Assembly (NCBI RefSeq): GCF_014646075.1
Contig: NZ_BMMT01000001.1
Location: forward strand, 1 to 64,000
DNA: 64,000 nucleotides
Source of the DNA: Saccharopolyspora thermophila
GTDB lineage: Bacteria > Actinomycetota > Actinomycetes > Mycobacteriales > Pseudonocardiaceae
Direction: 5' to 3'
The notes below the pieces were generated by a model. That model had not been told where the DNA came from and searched no databases. It saw nothing but the letters and a program-made list of their open reading frames with translations. Below are positions 1-8,017 of this stretch, piece after piece; within the stretch, counting starts at the first letter, position 1; each line of letters opens with the position of its first letter. Made by a program: the position numbers and the translations under genes.

Positions 1-197
1 AGCACCTGCGACCACCGCGTGTCCCAGTGCAACTGCTCGGCCTGCTTCGCCCAGAACGCCTCCCGGTCCGCCGCCGCCTCCTCATACAACTCCGCCGACG
101 CATTCGCCTGCGCCGCGAACTCCTCCGAAGGCGGGAAAGTCCTGCTTTCGGTCAGCAGGTTGTCGAGCGTGGTGCTCTGCCCGTCGGGCTGGCTCAT
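1..197 (-). CDS. acs: Acetyl-CoA synthetase, N-terminal fragment
   Basis: The 65 visible residues begin MSQPDGQSTTLDNLLTES and continue with the FPPSEEFAAQA and EQLHWDTRW patterns typical of the N-terminus of AMP-forming acetate-CoA ligase, which turns acetate, ATP and CoA into acetyl-CoA. The remaining roughly 590 residues, including the adenylation core and the regulatory lysine, lie beyond the window edge. The ATG at 197 has an AGGGAGG element about 10 bases upstream. It is divergent from the Fic-like gene at 411. The identification rests on a short N-terminal segment. Confidence 0.8.
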   Translation of the reverse strand, partial: MSQPDGQSTTLDNLLTESRTFPPSEEFAAQANASAELYEEAAADREAFWAKQAEQLHWDTRWSQV

Positions 198-410
198 TGC
201 CGAGAACCTCCCTGGTGATGGGGGCCAGTGCTAGTCGAACCGTAATGCGATCCGGCTCACTACAACAGGGGCTTCACGCAATTGGTACAGACCAATCAGT
301 CATACGGTCCGAAATCGCCGGGCTACTCAGGGTTGCGGCAAGGCCACTGTGTCACATGTCGCAACCCGGGCGCGCATCGGGGGGATGGCCGGCCGGTAGC
401 GTCGGCGGGC

Positions 411-1157
411 GTGAACGACAAGCCATCGCTGGCCCCGCTCGCGGAGCTGGAGGGCGTCGCCGACGCCGTGGCGGCCGCTCGCGCCGCCATCGACGAGGTG
501 CACCGGCACCCGGCCAACCGTCGCGGCTGGCCAACCACGGCGGCCGAGGCGTCGGTGCGCGCCGCGCGAGCGTCCGCGGCCGTCGCCGGGGGTGCGGCTG
601 AAATCCCCGAGTCCGGCGAGGTCACCGATCCGCTGCTCGCGGGCGCGCTGCGGATCGCCGAGGCGATGGGCACCCTGCTGCCCACGTGGCAGCGTGCGCC
701 TCGGCAGGCGCTGGCGCGGATGCACGTGCTCGCCGCCGCGGACCTGGTCGACGACCCGGAGCAACTGGGGCGGCCGCGGCCGGATCCGGTGGTCGCCGAG
801 CGGCTGGATCTGCTCGCGGAGATCATTGCCGACCCAAAGGCCCAGGGGCCGGGGCCGGTGTTCGCGGCCGTGGTGCACGGGGAACTGCTCGCGCTGGGGT
901 CGTTCGGGGTGACTGATGGTGTGATCGCGCGGGCGGCGGCTCGACTGAGCGTGATCGGCAGCGGGCTCGACCCGAAGGGTTTGGTGGTGCCCGAGGTGGC
1001 CTACTTCCGGCGGCGGGAGGAGTACGTGGAGCGGGCGCTGGGCTTCGCCACCGGCGAGGTGGACGCGGTCGCGGAGTGGATCGTGTACTGCTGCCGGGCG
1101 CTGGAGGCGGGCGCTCGGGAGGCGAAGTCGATCGCCGACGCGGTCCACGAGGGCTGA
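411..1157 (+). CDS. Fic-like (degenerate) protein, often annotated oxidoreductase
   Basis: A 248-residue Ala-rich, mostly helical protein of a family often found in actinobacteria and frequently labelled oxidoreductase without biochemical support. Near residues 155-180 it carries HGELLALGSFGVTDGV followed by ARAAARL. This resembles the Fic/Doc HPFxxGNGRxxR loop: the His and the Gly-Asp-Gly-like turn remain, but the canonical Asn and first Arg are changed, so AMP-transferase activity cannot be assumed. The GTG start at 411 begins the family-like segment LAPLAELEGVADAV. An in-frame start at 282 would add an unsupported tail. It is divergent from acs and 59 bases before the nucleoside hydrolase. 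Its function is unknown. Confidence 0.65.
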   Translation: MNDKPSLAPLAELEGVADAVAAARAAIDEVHRHPANRRGWPTTAAEASVRAARASAAVAGGAAEIPESGEVTDPLLAGALRIAEAMGTLLPTWQRAPRQALARMHVLAAADLVDDPEQLGRPRPDPVVAERLDLLAEIIADPKAQGPGPVFAAVVHGELLALGSFGVTDGVIARAAARLSVIGSGLDPKGLVVPEVAYFRRREEYVERALGFATGEVDAVAEWIVYCCRALEAGAREAKSIADAVHEG

Positions 1158-1216
1158 CCGACCTCGCCCGCATGCGGCCGTGGTCCGTGTGGGAGTGGCG
1201 GGAAGAAGAGGATGCG

Positions 1217-2149
1217 GTGAAGAAGATCCTGATCGACTGCGATCCCGGCATCGACGACGCGCTGGCACTGGCCCTGGCGCACGGCAGCCCGGAGCTGGAG
1301 GTCGTCGGCGTGACCACCGTGAGCGGCAACGTCGCGTTGGCGCACACCACCGACAACGCCCTGCGGCTGTGCGACTACTACGGCATGGACGTGCCGGTGG
1401 CGCGCGGTGCCGGGCGGCCGTTGGTGCGTGCGCCGCGGGCCGCCGGTCACGTGCACGGCGCCACCGGCCTGGGCGATGTGGTGCTGCCCGCGGCGAAGTC
1501 GGAGCTGAGCACGCAGCACGCGGTGGACTTCATCATCGACACCCTGGCCGCGGCGCCCGGCGAGATCAGCCTGACGGCCATCGGACCGCTGACCAACATC
1601 GCGCTCGCGCTGCGCAAGGAACCCCGGATCGCCGAGTGGGCCCGGCAGTTCGTGATCATGGGCGGCTCCTACACCCGCGGCAACACCACCCCGGCGGCGG
1701 AGTTCAACATCCACTCCGACCCGGAGGCCGCGGCGGTCGCCTTCGGCGCGCCCTGGCGCACGGTCATGATCGGCCTCGACCTCACCCACCAGGCCCGAGC
1801 CACCGCGGCGGTGCGCGAACGCTTCGGTGACCTCGGCCGGTTGGGTTCCGAGCTGGTCACACCGTGCCTGGACTTCTACGGCCAGCACATCAGCTACCGC
1901 GACGAGGGCCCGGCCATCCACGATGCCTGCGCGATCGCGTACGTGATCGACCCGGGCCTGTTCGAGACGGTCCCGGCCCGCGTGGACGTCGAGACCCAGG
2001 GCCGGTTCACGGCGGGAATGACGGTCACCGACTTCCGGGCGCCGGCTGAGGAGCACAACGCCGAGGTCGCCACAACGTTGGACGTGCAGCGGTTCTGGTC
2101 GCTGGTGGCGGACGCGTTCCGCGCCGTCGCGCGGGGGCTGTCGGGCTGA
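1217..2149 (+). CDS. Inosine/uridine-preferring nucleoside hydrolase
   Basis: A 310-residue enzyme predicted to cleave the N-glycosidic bond of ribonucleosides to give base and ribose for salvage. The N-terminal DCDPGIDD motif is the hallmark Asp cluster that binds Ca2+ and the ribose hydroxyls. The segment SLTAIGPLTNIALAL and the C-terminal HDACAIAY (the His/Asp loop) are also family-typical. The GTG at 1217 is chosen because GGAAGAAGAGG precedes it and the product then begins VKKILIDCDPG, as in the family. No signal peptide is visible, so it is probably cytoplasmic. Substrate range cannot be read from sequence. Confidence 0.9.
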   Translation: MKKILIDCDPGIDDALALALAHGSPELEVVGVTTVSGNVALAHTTDNALRLCDYYGMDVPVARGAGRPLVRAPRAAGHVHGATGLGDVVLPAAKSELSTQHAVDFIIDTLAAAPGEISLTAIGPLTNIALALRKEPRIAEWARQFVIMGGSYTRGNTTPAAEFNIHSDPEAAAVAFGAPWRTVMIGLDLTHQARATAAVRERFGDLGRLGSELVTPCLDFYGQHISYRDEGPAIHDACAIAYVIDPGLFETVPARVDVETQGRFTAGMTVTDFRAPAEEHNAEVATTLDVQRFWSLVADAFRAVARGLSG

Positions 2150-2176
2150 CCCGATGACGGGCCTCGGCCGGGGCCT

Positions 2177-3088
2177 TCAGTGGGCGAGGGCGCGGAGCGC
2201 GTCGCGGACGTGGCCGTCGGTGACGGCGAGAGCTGCCGCCGCACGCTCCACGTCCACCCCGGTGAGCAGGTGCACCAGCGCCGTCTTGAGGTCGCCGTCG
2301 GCGGCGTTGAGCGCCGCCGAGCACACGTCCTCCGGGGCGTTGGTGGCCTCCTGCAGGATGCTGATGGTGCGGCCGCGCAGCTTCGCGTTCGTGGCGAGCA
2401 TGCTGACCATCAGATTCGAGTAGGTCCGCCCCATCCGGATCATCACCGCGGTGGAGAACGAGGTGAGCACCAGCTTCTGCGCGGTGCCCGCCTTCATCCG
2501 GGTCGAGCCGCTGATCGGTTCCGGACCGGTGTCCACCGCGATCACCACGTCCGCGGGCACGGCCCCGACGTCCGGGTTCGAGGTCACCAGCGCTGTCCGG
2601 GCGCCGATGCGCTGCGCCTCCTCCAGCGCCGCCAGCACGTACGGGGTGCGGCCCGACGCGGCCAGCCCCAGCACGAAGTCCGCCCCGGTGGCCTGCTCCC
2701 GGATGGCTGCCGCACCGGACTCCGCGTCATCCTCGGCGTTCTCCACGGCCCGCAGGAACGCACCAGGACCGCCGGCCTGGTGCGCCACAACCCAGTCCGG
2801 CGGCACATTGAACGTCGGGATCAGCTCGGCGGCGTCCAGCACCGCCAGCCGCCCGGACGTACCCGCGCCGACGTAGTGCACCCGTCCGCCCGAGCGCAGC
2901 GCCGAGACCGCCGTGTCCACCGCGCGCGCCAGCTCGGGCAGCACCCGGCCGACCGCCACCGGCACCGTCTGGTCCTCGGCGTTGAGGACCCGCAGGATGT
3001 CCAGGGTCGGCAGCAGGTCGATGTTTCTGGTCCTCGGGTTGTTGCGCTCGGTGGGAGCGTCGACGCGCACCGCGCGGTCCCGGCCCAT
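2177..3088 (-). CDS. murQ: N-acetylmuramic acid 6-phosphate etherase
   Basis: A 303-residue SIS-domain enzyme that removes D-lactate from MurNAc-6-phosphate to give GlcNAc-6-phosphate in cell-wall recycling. The N-terminal DAPTERNNPRT, the sugar-phosphate loop GAGTSGRLAVLDAAE, and GSTRMKAGTAQK are MurQ signatures. The ATG at 3088 has GGAGG 6 bases upstream and overlaps the TGA of a 28-codon frame starting at 3174, so translation may be coupled to that frame. It follows murR on the same strand. No MurNAc transporter or kinase lies in the window, so the source of MurNAc-6-P is not evident here. Confidence 0.93.
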   Translation of the reverse strand: MGRDRAVRVDAPTERNNPRTRNIDLLPTLDILRVLNAEDQTVPVAVGRVLPELARAVDTAVSALRSGGRVHYVGAGTSGRLAVLDAAELIPTFNVPPDWVVAHQAGGPGAFLRAVENAEDDAESGAAAIREQATGADFVLGLAASGRTPYVLAALEEAQRIGARTALVTSNPDVGAVPADVVIAVDTGPEPISGSTRMKAGTAQKLVLTSFSTAVMIRMGRTYSNLMVSMLATNAKLRGRTISILQEATNAPEDVCSAALNAADGDLKTALVHLLTGVDVERAAAALAVTDGHVRDALRALAH

Positions 3089-3174
3089 CACGCCTCCAGC
3101 CCGGCGGTGCGGGAAGGACTGGGGTTGGCGCTCATGCGGCCCTCCTGTGCTCTGCGGGACACCCGTGCGGGCAT

Positions 3175-4095
3175 TCACGACTCCTTCTGCCGCCGTCGGT
3201 CCGGTCTGCTGCCGAGGCGGTGGCCGCCCACTGCTTCGTAGGTGGCCTCCAGCGCTGCCTTGGCCTGGTCGAGGTGGCGCTGCGCGACGCCGATGAACAG
3301 GCAGTCGATCACGGTCAGCTGGCCGATGCGGCTGGCCATCGCGCCGGAGCGGTAGGTGGTCTCGCGGACCGCGGTGGTGAGCACGTGGTCGGCGATCTCG
3401 GTGATGGGCGAGCGGGCGAAGTTCGTCAGCGCTGCGGTGGTGGCGCCACGTCGCCGCGCCTCGCGCAGCGCCTCGACCGTCTCGACGGTGGCGCCGGTGT
3501 GCGAGATGCCGATGGCCACGTCGCCCTTGCGCAGCACGGCCGCGGAGGTGAGGGCGTTGTGCGTGTCGGACCAGGTGAAGCAGGTCAGGCCGATGCGGTG
3601 CAGCTTCTGCTGCAGGTCGAGGGCGACGAAGGCGCTCGCGCCGACGCCGTAGACGTCGATACGGCGGGCCGACGCGACCGCGTCGACGAGGCGTTCCAGC
3701 ACCGCGGGGTCGAGCTGCCCGGCGGTCTCCTCGACGGCCTTGGCGTCGGCGTAGCCGACCTTCTCGATGATCTGGCTGATGTCGTCGTCCGGGGCGATGT
3801 CGCTGCCGAGCTCGCGGTCGCGGGTGGAGGTGCGGGCGGTGTCGGCTGCCAGCGCGATGCGCAGGTCCGGGTAGCCGCCGACGCCGATCGCCTTGCAGAA
3901 GCGGGTGACGGTGGTCTCGCTGGTCCCGGCCGCCTCGGCGACCTCGGTGATGCTGCGGCGGGCGATGGAGGCGGGGTCGGCGAGCACGATGTTGGCCACG
4001 CGCTGCTCGGCCCGGGCCAGGCCGGGCAGCAGGGAGCGAATCTTGACGAGCGGGCTCGCTTCGCTCGCTTCGCGGGGCGTGTCGTCAGCGACCAT
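3175..4095 (-). CDS. murR: RpiR/MurR-family transcriptional regulator
   Basis: A 306-residue regulator. Residues about 15-90 form the RpiR winged HTH (AEAAGTSETTVTRFCKAIG), and residues about 130-290 form a SIS sugar-phosphate binding domain (VYGVGASAFVALDLQQKL, ISHTGATVETVEAL). RpiR proteins of this arrangement sense a phosphosugar, in MurR the murQ substrate MurNAc-6-P. Placement directly upstream of murQ on the same strand supports control of MurNAc use. The ATG at 4095 begins MVADDTPREAS. The symbol is inferred from context, because RpiR proteins serve several sugars. Confidence 0.82.
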   Translation of the reverse strand: MVADDTPREASEASPLVKIRSLLPGLARAEQRVANIVLADPASIARRSITEVAEAAGTSETTVTRFCKAIGVGGYPDLRIALAADTARTSTRDRELGSDIAPDDDISQIIEKVGYADAKAVEETAGQLDPAVLERLVDAVASARRIDVYGVGASAFVALDLQQKLHRIGLTCFTWSDTHNALTSAAVLRKGDVAIGISHTGATVETVEALREARRRGATTAALTNFARSPITEIADHVLTTAVRETTYRSGAMASRIGQLTVIDCLFIGVAQRHLDQAKAALEATYEAVGGHRLGSRPDRRRQKES

Positions 4096-4484
4096 GTGGG
4101 AAACTTACTAACCGCTGCTCGTGCAGGTCAATGTGCATCTTCCGGGTTTCCTTCGGGAAGACGGGGCAATTGCATACCCAGGTTGCATCCTCTCTCAACT
4201 ACTCCGAAAGAGGGACTACTGAACGGGGCCGGTTGGCGGCGTTACCCGACGCGGCGCACACCGAGTGTCACGTCCCGGAGACCCCGCTGGTTCATCGGCG
4301 GCACATCCGTCACCCTGCCGTCCGTACGCTTCGGGAGGAGGCGAGCACAACGGTTCGGACGTGCCGGCCTCGTCCCGGGCGAGACCATCTGTGCGTCACC
4401 ACCGACCGCACCGGCGAGCACGCACTGCCCGTCGGCTGAGCTGTTTGAGCGGTGGGCCCCTCGGGCGCAGGGGCCCACCGACGT
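4096..4484. other. Intergenic region upstream of murR
   Basis: No convincing gene is present. The strip next to murR is less GC-rich (AAACTTACTAACC near 4102) and should hold the murR promoter. The right part holds the PPOX gene terminator (separate entry). Short frames across it lack family resemblance and ribosome sites. Confidence 0.5.
4450..4480 (-). terminator. Terminator hairpin after the PPOX gene
   Basis: A perfect 12-bp stem, CGGTGGGCCCCT at 4450-4461 pairing with 4469-4480, closes a 7-base loop. It sits 4 bases beyond the PPOX stop. There is no long T-tract, as is usual in high-GC actinobacteria. Confidence 0.75.
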
Positions 4485-4877
4485 TCACTGCGTGGTGGTG
4501 TGCTCCGGCTCGACGTAGACGACAACCCGTTCCTCGCCGGGCTGTGTCCACGGGTACACGTCCTCATCGAGGTACTTCTTCGCCATCTTGTTGATGAACG
4601 CGTTGTCGGGGTCGTCCTCGATCCGGGTGACCCGCCCGCGCACCTCGACGTACCGGTAGGGCTGGTCGGGGTCGTGCACCGAGATTGCGATTCGCGGCTC
4701 CCGCCGCAGGTTGCGGTACTTCTGCCGCGCCTTGGTCTGGCTGAACTTCAGGTACCGGCCGTCCCAGTCGATCCACACCGGACTGGACTGTGGTTCCCCG
4801 TGCGGTCCGATGGTGGCCACGTGGCCGAACGACCGCTTGGTCAGGATGTCTTCGCGTTCCTGCGGAATTACCGACAT
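4485..4877 (-). CDS. PPOX-class (F420/flavin) split-barrel protein
   Basis: A 130-residue single-domain split barrel of the pyridoxamine-5'-phosphate-oxidase-like superfamily. The N-terminal FGHVATIGPHGEPQSSPVW and WDGRYLKFSQTKARQKYRNL match the actinobacterial PPOX class usually described as F420-dependent reductases. The ATG at 4877 has GAGGAG about 8 bases upstream. It lies between amiE and murR on their strand, but nothing in the sequence ties it to cell-wall salvage, and it may simply be interposed. The cofactor (F420, FMN or heme) is not decided by sequence reading. Confidence 0.83.
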   Translation of the reverse strand: MSVIPQEREDILTKRSFGHVATIGPHGEPQSSPVWIDWDGRYLKFSQTKARQKYRNLRREPRIAISVHDPDQPYRYVEVRGRVTRIEDDPDNAFINKMAKKYLDEDVYPWTQPGEERVVVYVEPEHTTTQ

Positions 4878-5000
4878 CGCGGACTCCTCTCCACGACTGC
4901 TCCTGGCGGATCGACCTTGCCGGGAACCACGCATCCCCGCGAGTCGAGCGCCCGCCGCGTGGCCCACCGCATCCGGGCGGATCCCGCGGCGCGGCGGCGC

Positions 5001-6743
5001 TCAGCGGCTGGTCGACACCCAGCCGTCGGGGTGCAGGCGCTCGGTTTCGAGCTCCCCGTCCAGGAGAGTCGCGTTGCGGTCCGCGACGAGGATGCCGTCC
5101 ACGTTCACGCCGCGGCCCACGTACCGGGCGTCCGGCGCGTAGCGCCACCGCAGTCGCACCTGCTGCCCGGCGTCCGCCTCGACGGTGCCGCGCACCTTCC
5201 ACCAGTTGCGGTGCCCGGCTCCGGCCAGCGCGCTCTGCGGGTCGTCGGGCGCGCCAGGACCGGAAACCCGCAACGGCACCGGATTCCAGCTCACGCCGTC
5301 CACACTGGACTCCACGATGAGCGGATCGACGCCGTCGCTGTCGCGCTGGGTGTCCACGAACGCGTTGAACGACACCTGCGCCGCCCCGCTGACCGGGCCC
5401 AGCGCGTCGGTGGTCAACGTCGCGGGCCGCGCCGGATCCGCGTACCACGACCACGAGCCGCGCGCCGGATCCACCGCCAACGCCTGGGCCAGGCCCTGCG
5501 CCAGCGCCTGCCGCGCGGCGTTGTTCGAGCCCCAGTCCCGCGAGGGGTGCACGCGGTTCGTCAGCAGCACCACGACCGACCGCGACGCCGGGTCGATCAC
5601 CAGCGACGTACCGGTGAACCCGGTGTGGCCCGCGGTGCGCGGTGCGCTGAGCCCGGCCATGTACCAGCGCTGGTCCAGCTCGAAGCCGAGGCCGTGCGCG
5701 TTGCCGGGGAACGCGCTGTTGAAGTTGGTCAGCATCTGCTCGACGGCGTCCTCGGACAGCACGCGGTGGCCCCCGTAAACGCCGCCGTTGAGCAGGGCCT
5801 GCCCGAGCTTCGCGAGGTCGTCGGCGGTGGAGAACACCCCGGCCTGCCCGGCGACCCCGCCGAGCGACCACGCGTTCTCGTCGTGCACCTGACCCCGCAC
5901 CATGCCGCGCGGTGGGTCGAGCTCGTACTCGGTCGCCGCGATCCGGTGCAGTTCGGACGCGGGCGGGTTGTAGCCGGTGTCCGTCATGCCCAGCGGGCCG
6001 GTGATCCGCTCGGCGACCACCTGGTCCAGCGGTGCCCCCGCGACCCGCTCGACCAGCAGACCGAGCGTGATCATGTTCGGGTCGGAGTAGGTGTAGTGGG
6101 TGCCCGGCGGGTGCTCGGGCGTCAGCTGCATGATCCACGGGATGCGCTGCTCCGGCGGCAGCTTCCACAGCTGCGCCTCGGCCTGCAGACCCGAGGTGTG
6201 GGTCAGCAGCTGGCGGATCGTGATCGACTCCTTGCCGTTGACGCCGAACTCCGGCAGGTACTCGGCGACCGGGTCGTCCAGCCCGACCTCGCCCGCGTCG
6301 ACCAGTTGCAGCACCGCGATCGAGGTGAACAGCTTGCTGATCGAGGCGACGTCGAAGATCGTGTCGGTTCGCATCGGTTCCTGCTGGTCGGCGGGCAGCT
6401 CGGTACCGCTGGCGTCCGCGTAGCGCACCTCGCGGCCCACCGCCTCGCGGCGCACCACGACCCCGTCGTGCACCAGCAGGCTCACCGCGCCCGCGTACAT
6501 CGGGTGCTCCCGGTCCGGGGTCTTCTCTGTCCACAGGGCGATCTGCCGGAGCGCCGCGTCGATGGGGCGCGGGTCGAGCCCCACGTCCTCCGGGGAGCCG
6601 TCGCGCAACCGCGTGCCCGCGGACGCGAAGTCCTCCTGCGGCCGGTCGAAGTGGCCGTGCACCACTCCGGGTGCGGCGGTCGCCGAACCGGCCAGCGCCG
6701 TGACCGACAGCACCGCCACCGCGGCCAGAATCGTCCTGCCCAT
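5001..6743 (-). CDS. amiE: Secreted serine hydrolase, AmiE-type amidase candidate
   Basis: A 580-residue exported beta-lactamase-fold protein. The N-terminus MGRTILAAVAVLSVTALAG ending ATAA is a Sec signal. The catalytic SxxK is S134-I-S-K137, a YSDPN element near residue 215 is the Tyr-motif region, and HTGFTG lies near residue 360. About 130 residues after the catalytic fold form an extra beta-rich C-terminal domain, absent from the shorter Bacillus AmiE. It starts 11 bases after namZ in the order nagZ-namZ-amiE. In Bacillus the same trio sequentially removes GlcNAc, MurNAc and the peptide from wall fragments. The amidase role is inferred from context; esterase or DD-peptidase activity is possible. 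Confidence 0.75.
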   Translation of the reverse strand: MGRTILAAVAVLSVTALAGSATAAPGVVHGHFDRPQEDFASAGTRLRDGSPEDVGLDPRPIDAALRQIALWTEKTPDREHPMYAGAVSLLVHDGVVVRREAVGREVRYADASGTELPADQQEPMRTDTIFDVASISKLFTSIAVLQLVDAGEVGLDDPVAEYLPEFGVNGKESITIRQLLTHTSGLQAEAQLWKLPPEQRIPWIMQLTPEHPPGTHYTYSDPNMITLGLLVERVAGAPLDQVVAERITGPLGMTDTGYNPPASELHRIAATEYELDPPRGMVRGQVHDENAWSLGGVAGQAGVFSTADDLAKLGQALLNGGVYGGHRVLSEDAVEQMLTNFNSAFPGNAHGLGFELDQRWYMAGLSAPRTAGHTGFTGTSLVIDPASRSVVVLLTNRVHPSRDWGSNNAARQALAQGLAQALAVDPARGSWSWYADPARPATLTTDALGPVSGAAQVSFNAFVDTQRDSDGVDPLIVESSVDGVSWNPVPLRVSGPGAPDDPQSALAGAGHRNWWKVRGTVEADAGQQVRLRWRYAPDARYVGRGVNVDGILVADRNATLLDGELETERLHPDGWVSTSR

Positions 6744-6754
6744 CGCACTCCCCC

Positions 6755-8017
6755 TCAGCGGTACAGCAGATACGGCTCGCGTTGCCGTTCGAAGTCGGCG
6801 ACGTCGTCCTGCCAGCTCTCGACGATCTCCGCGGCGTCGGCGCCCGCGTCGACCATCGTGCGCAGCCGGTCGGAGCCCGACAACCTGTCGATCATGTGGT
6901 CCGGTCGCCACCCGAAGACCTCCGGGAACAACCGGCGTGCGGTCACGATCATCGCCACCGCCGCATGGATCGCGTCGAACCGGCCGCTCGGGTGCAGCTG
7001 CACGCCCCCGCATGGCATGTTGGCGTGCTTGGAGAACGTCGGCACGAAGGAGACCTCGCGGAACCGCAGACCCTCGAGCCCGGCGGCGTTGAGCTCCTCC
7101 GCCCAGCGCCAGTCGATGCCGGGGGCGCCGATGATCTCGAACGGCCGCGTCGTGCCGCGGCCCTCGGACAGCAGCGTGCCCTCGAACAGGCCGGTACCCG
7201 GGTACACCGCGGCGGTGTCGGGCGTCGGCATGTTCGGGCTCGGCATCACCCACGGGGCGTCGGTGCCCGCGCTGCGCTCCCGCCACCCCTCCACCCGCAC
7301 GACGTCCAACTGCGGCAGCGGGCTCGGCAGGTACTCGCGGTCGAACATCCGCGCCAGCTCGCCGACGGTCATGCCGTGCTGCTGCACGATCGGCAGCAGG
7401 CCGACGCCGGAGCGGAAGCGCGGGTCCAGCCGGGGGCCGGCCACCTGGCCGCCGATGGGGTTCGGCCGGTCCAGCACCAGGAACGCCGCGCCGACCCGCT
7501 GGGCCGCCTCCATCGCGGTGTACATGGTCCAGATGTAGGTGTAGAAGCGGGCGCCCACATCGGCGATGTCGAACACCACCTGCTCGACGCCGGCCTTGCG
7601 GAACATCTCCGCCAGCTTCGCCGCGTCGGCCCCGTAGGCGTCGTACACCGGCAGCCCGGTGCGCGGATCGCGGTAGTCGCCTTCCGAACCGCCGGCCTGC
7701 GCGGTGCCACGGAACCCGTGCTCCGGGCCGAAAACGGCCACCACGTTCACCGAGCCGCTGTCGTGCATGGCGTCCACGACGTGCTCCAGCGACGCCAGCA
7801 CGCCCGTCGGGTTGGTCACCACCCCGATCCGGCGGTCGGTGATGTCCTGCCAGTTCCGCGCCGCCAGCACGTCCGCGCCGGTGCGCACCTGCGCGGCGGT
7901 GTCGGGGGTGCGGGGCGCGGCGCACGCGGCGCTGCTGCTCAGCCCCGCGGCCGACACGGCGAGGGCGGCCGAGGTGAGGAAGCGCCGTCGCGAGTGCCCG
8001 GTCACGGTCGTCCCCAC
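6755..8017 (-). CDS. namZ: Exo-beta-N-acetylmuramidase NamZ (DUF1343)
   Basis: A 420-residue DUF1343 protein, the family shown in Bacillus to release terminal MurNAc from peptidoglycan chains. It has GVVTNPTGV, the FGPEHGFRG loop bearing the conserved Glu, DIADVGARFYTYIWTM and VLDRPNPIGG. The N-terminus SRRRFLTSAALAVSAAG is a twin-arginine type signal, and a Cys after SSSAA may be a weak lipobox. Its start overlaps the end of nagZ by 16 bases, indicating translational coupling. The enzyme would act outside the cell on products of NagZ. Confidence 0.88.
   Translation of the reverse strand: MGTTVTGHSRRRFLTSAALAVSAAGLSSSAACAAPRTPDTAAQVRTGADVLAARNWQDITDRRIGVVTNPTGVLASLEHVVDAMHDSGSVNVVAVFGPEHGFRGTAQAGGSEGDYRDPRTGLPVYDAYGADAAKLAEMFRKAGVEQVVFDIADVGARFYTYIWTMYTAMEAAQRVGAAFLVLDRPNPIGGQVAGPRLDPRFRSGVGLLPIVQQHGMTVGELARMFDREYLPSPLPQLDVVRVEGWRERSAGTDAPWVMPSPNMPTPDTAAVYPGTGLFEGTLLSEGRGTTRPFEIIGAPGIDWRWAEELNAAGLEGLRFREVSFVPTFSKHANMPCGGVQLHPSGRFDAIHAAVAMIVTARRLFPEVFGWRPDHMIDRLSGSDRLRTMVDAGADAAEIVESWQDDVADFERQREPYLLYR

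Noticed and set aside
4452-7538. Long open plus-strand frame opposite amiE and namZ
   Set aside because: It is antisense to two well-supported genes and its translation is Arg/Pro/His-rich without motifs, as expected from high-GC codon bias.
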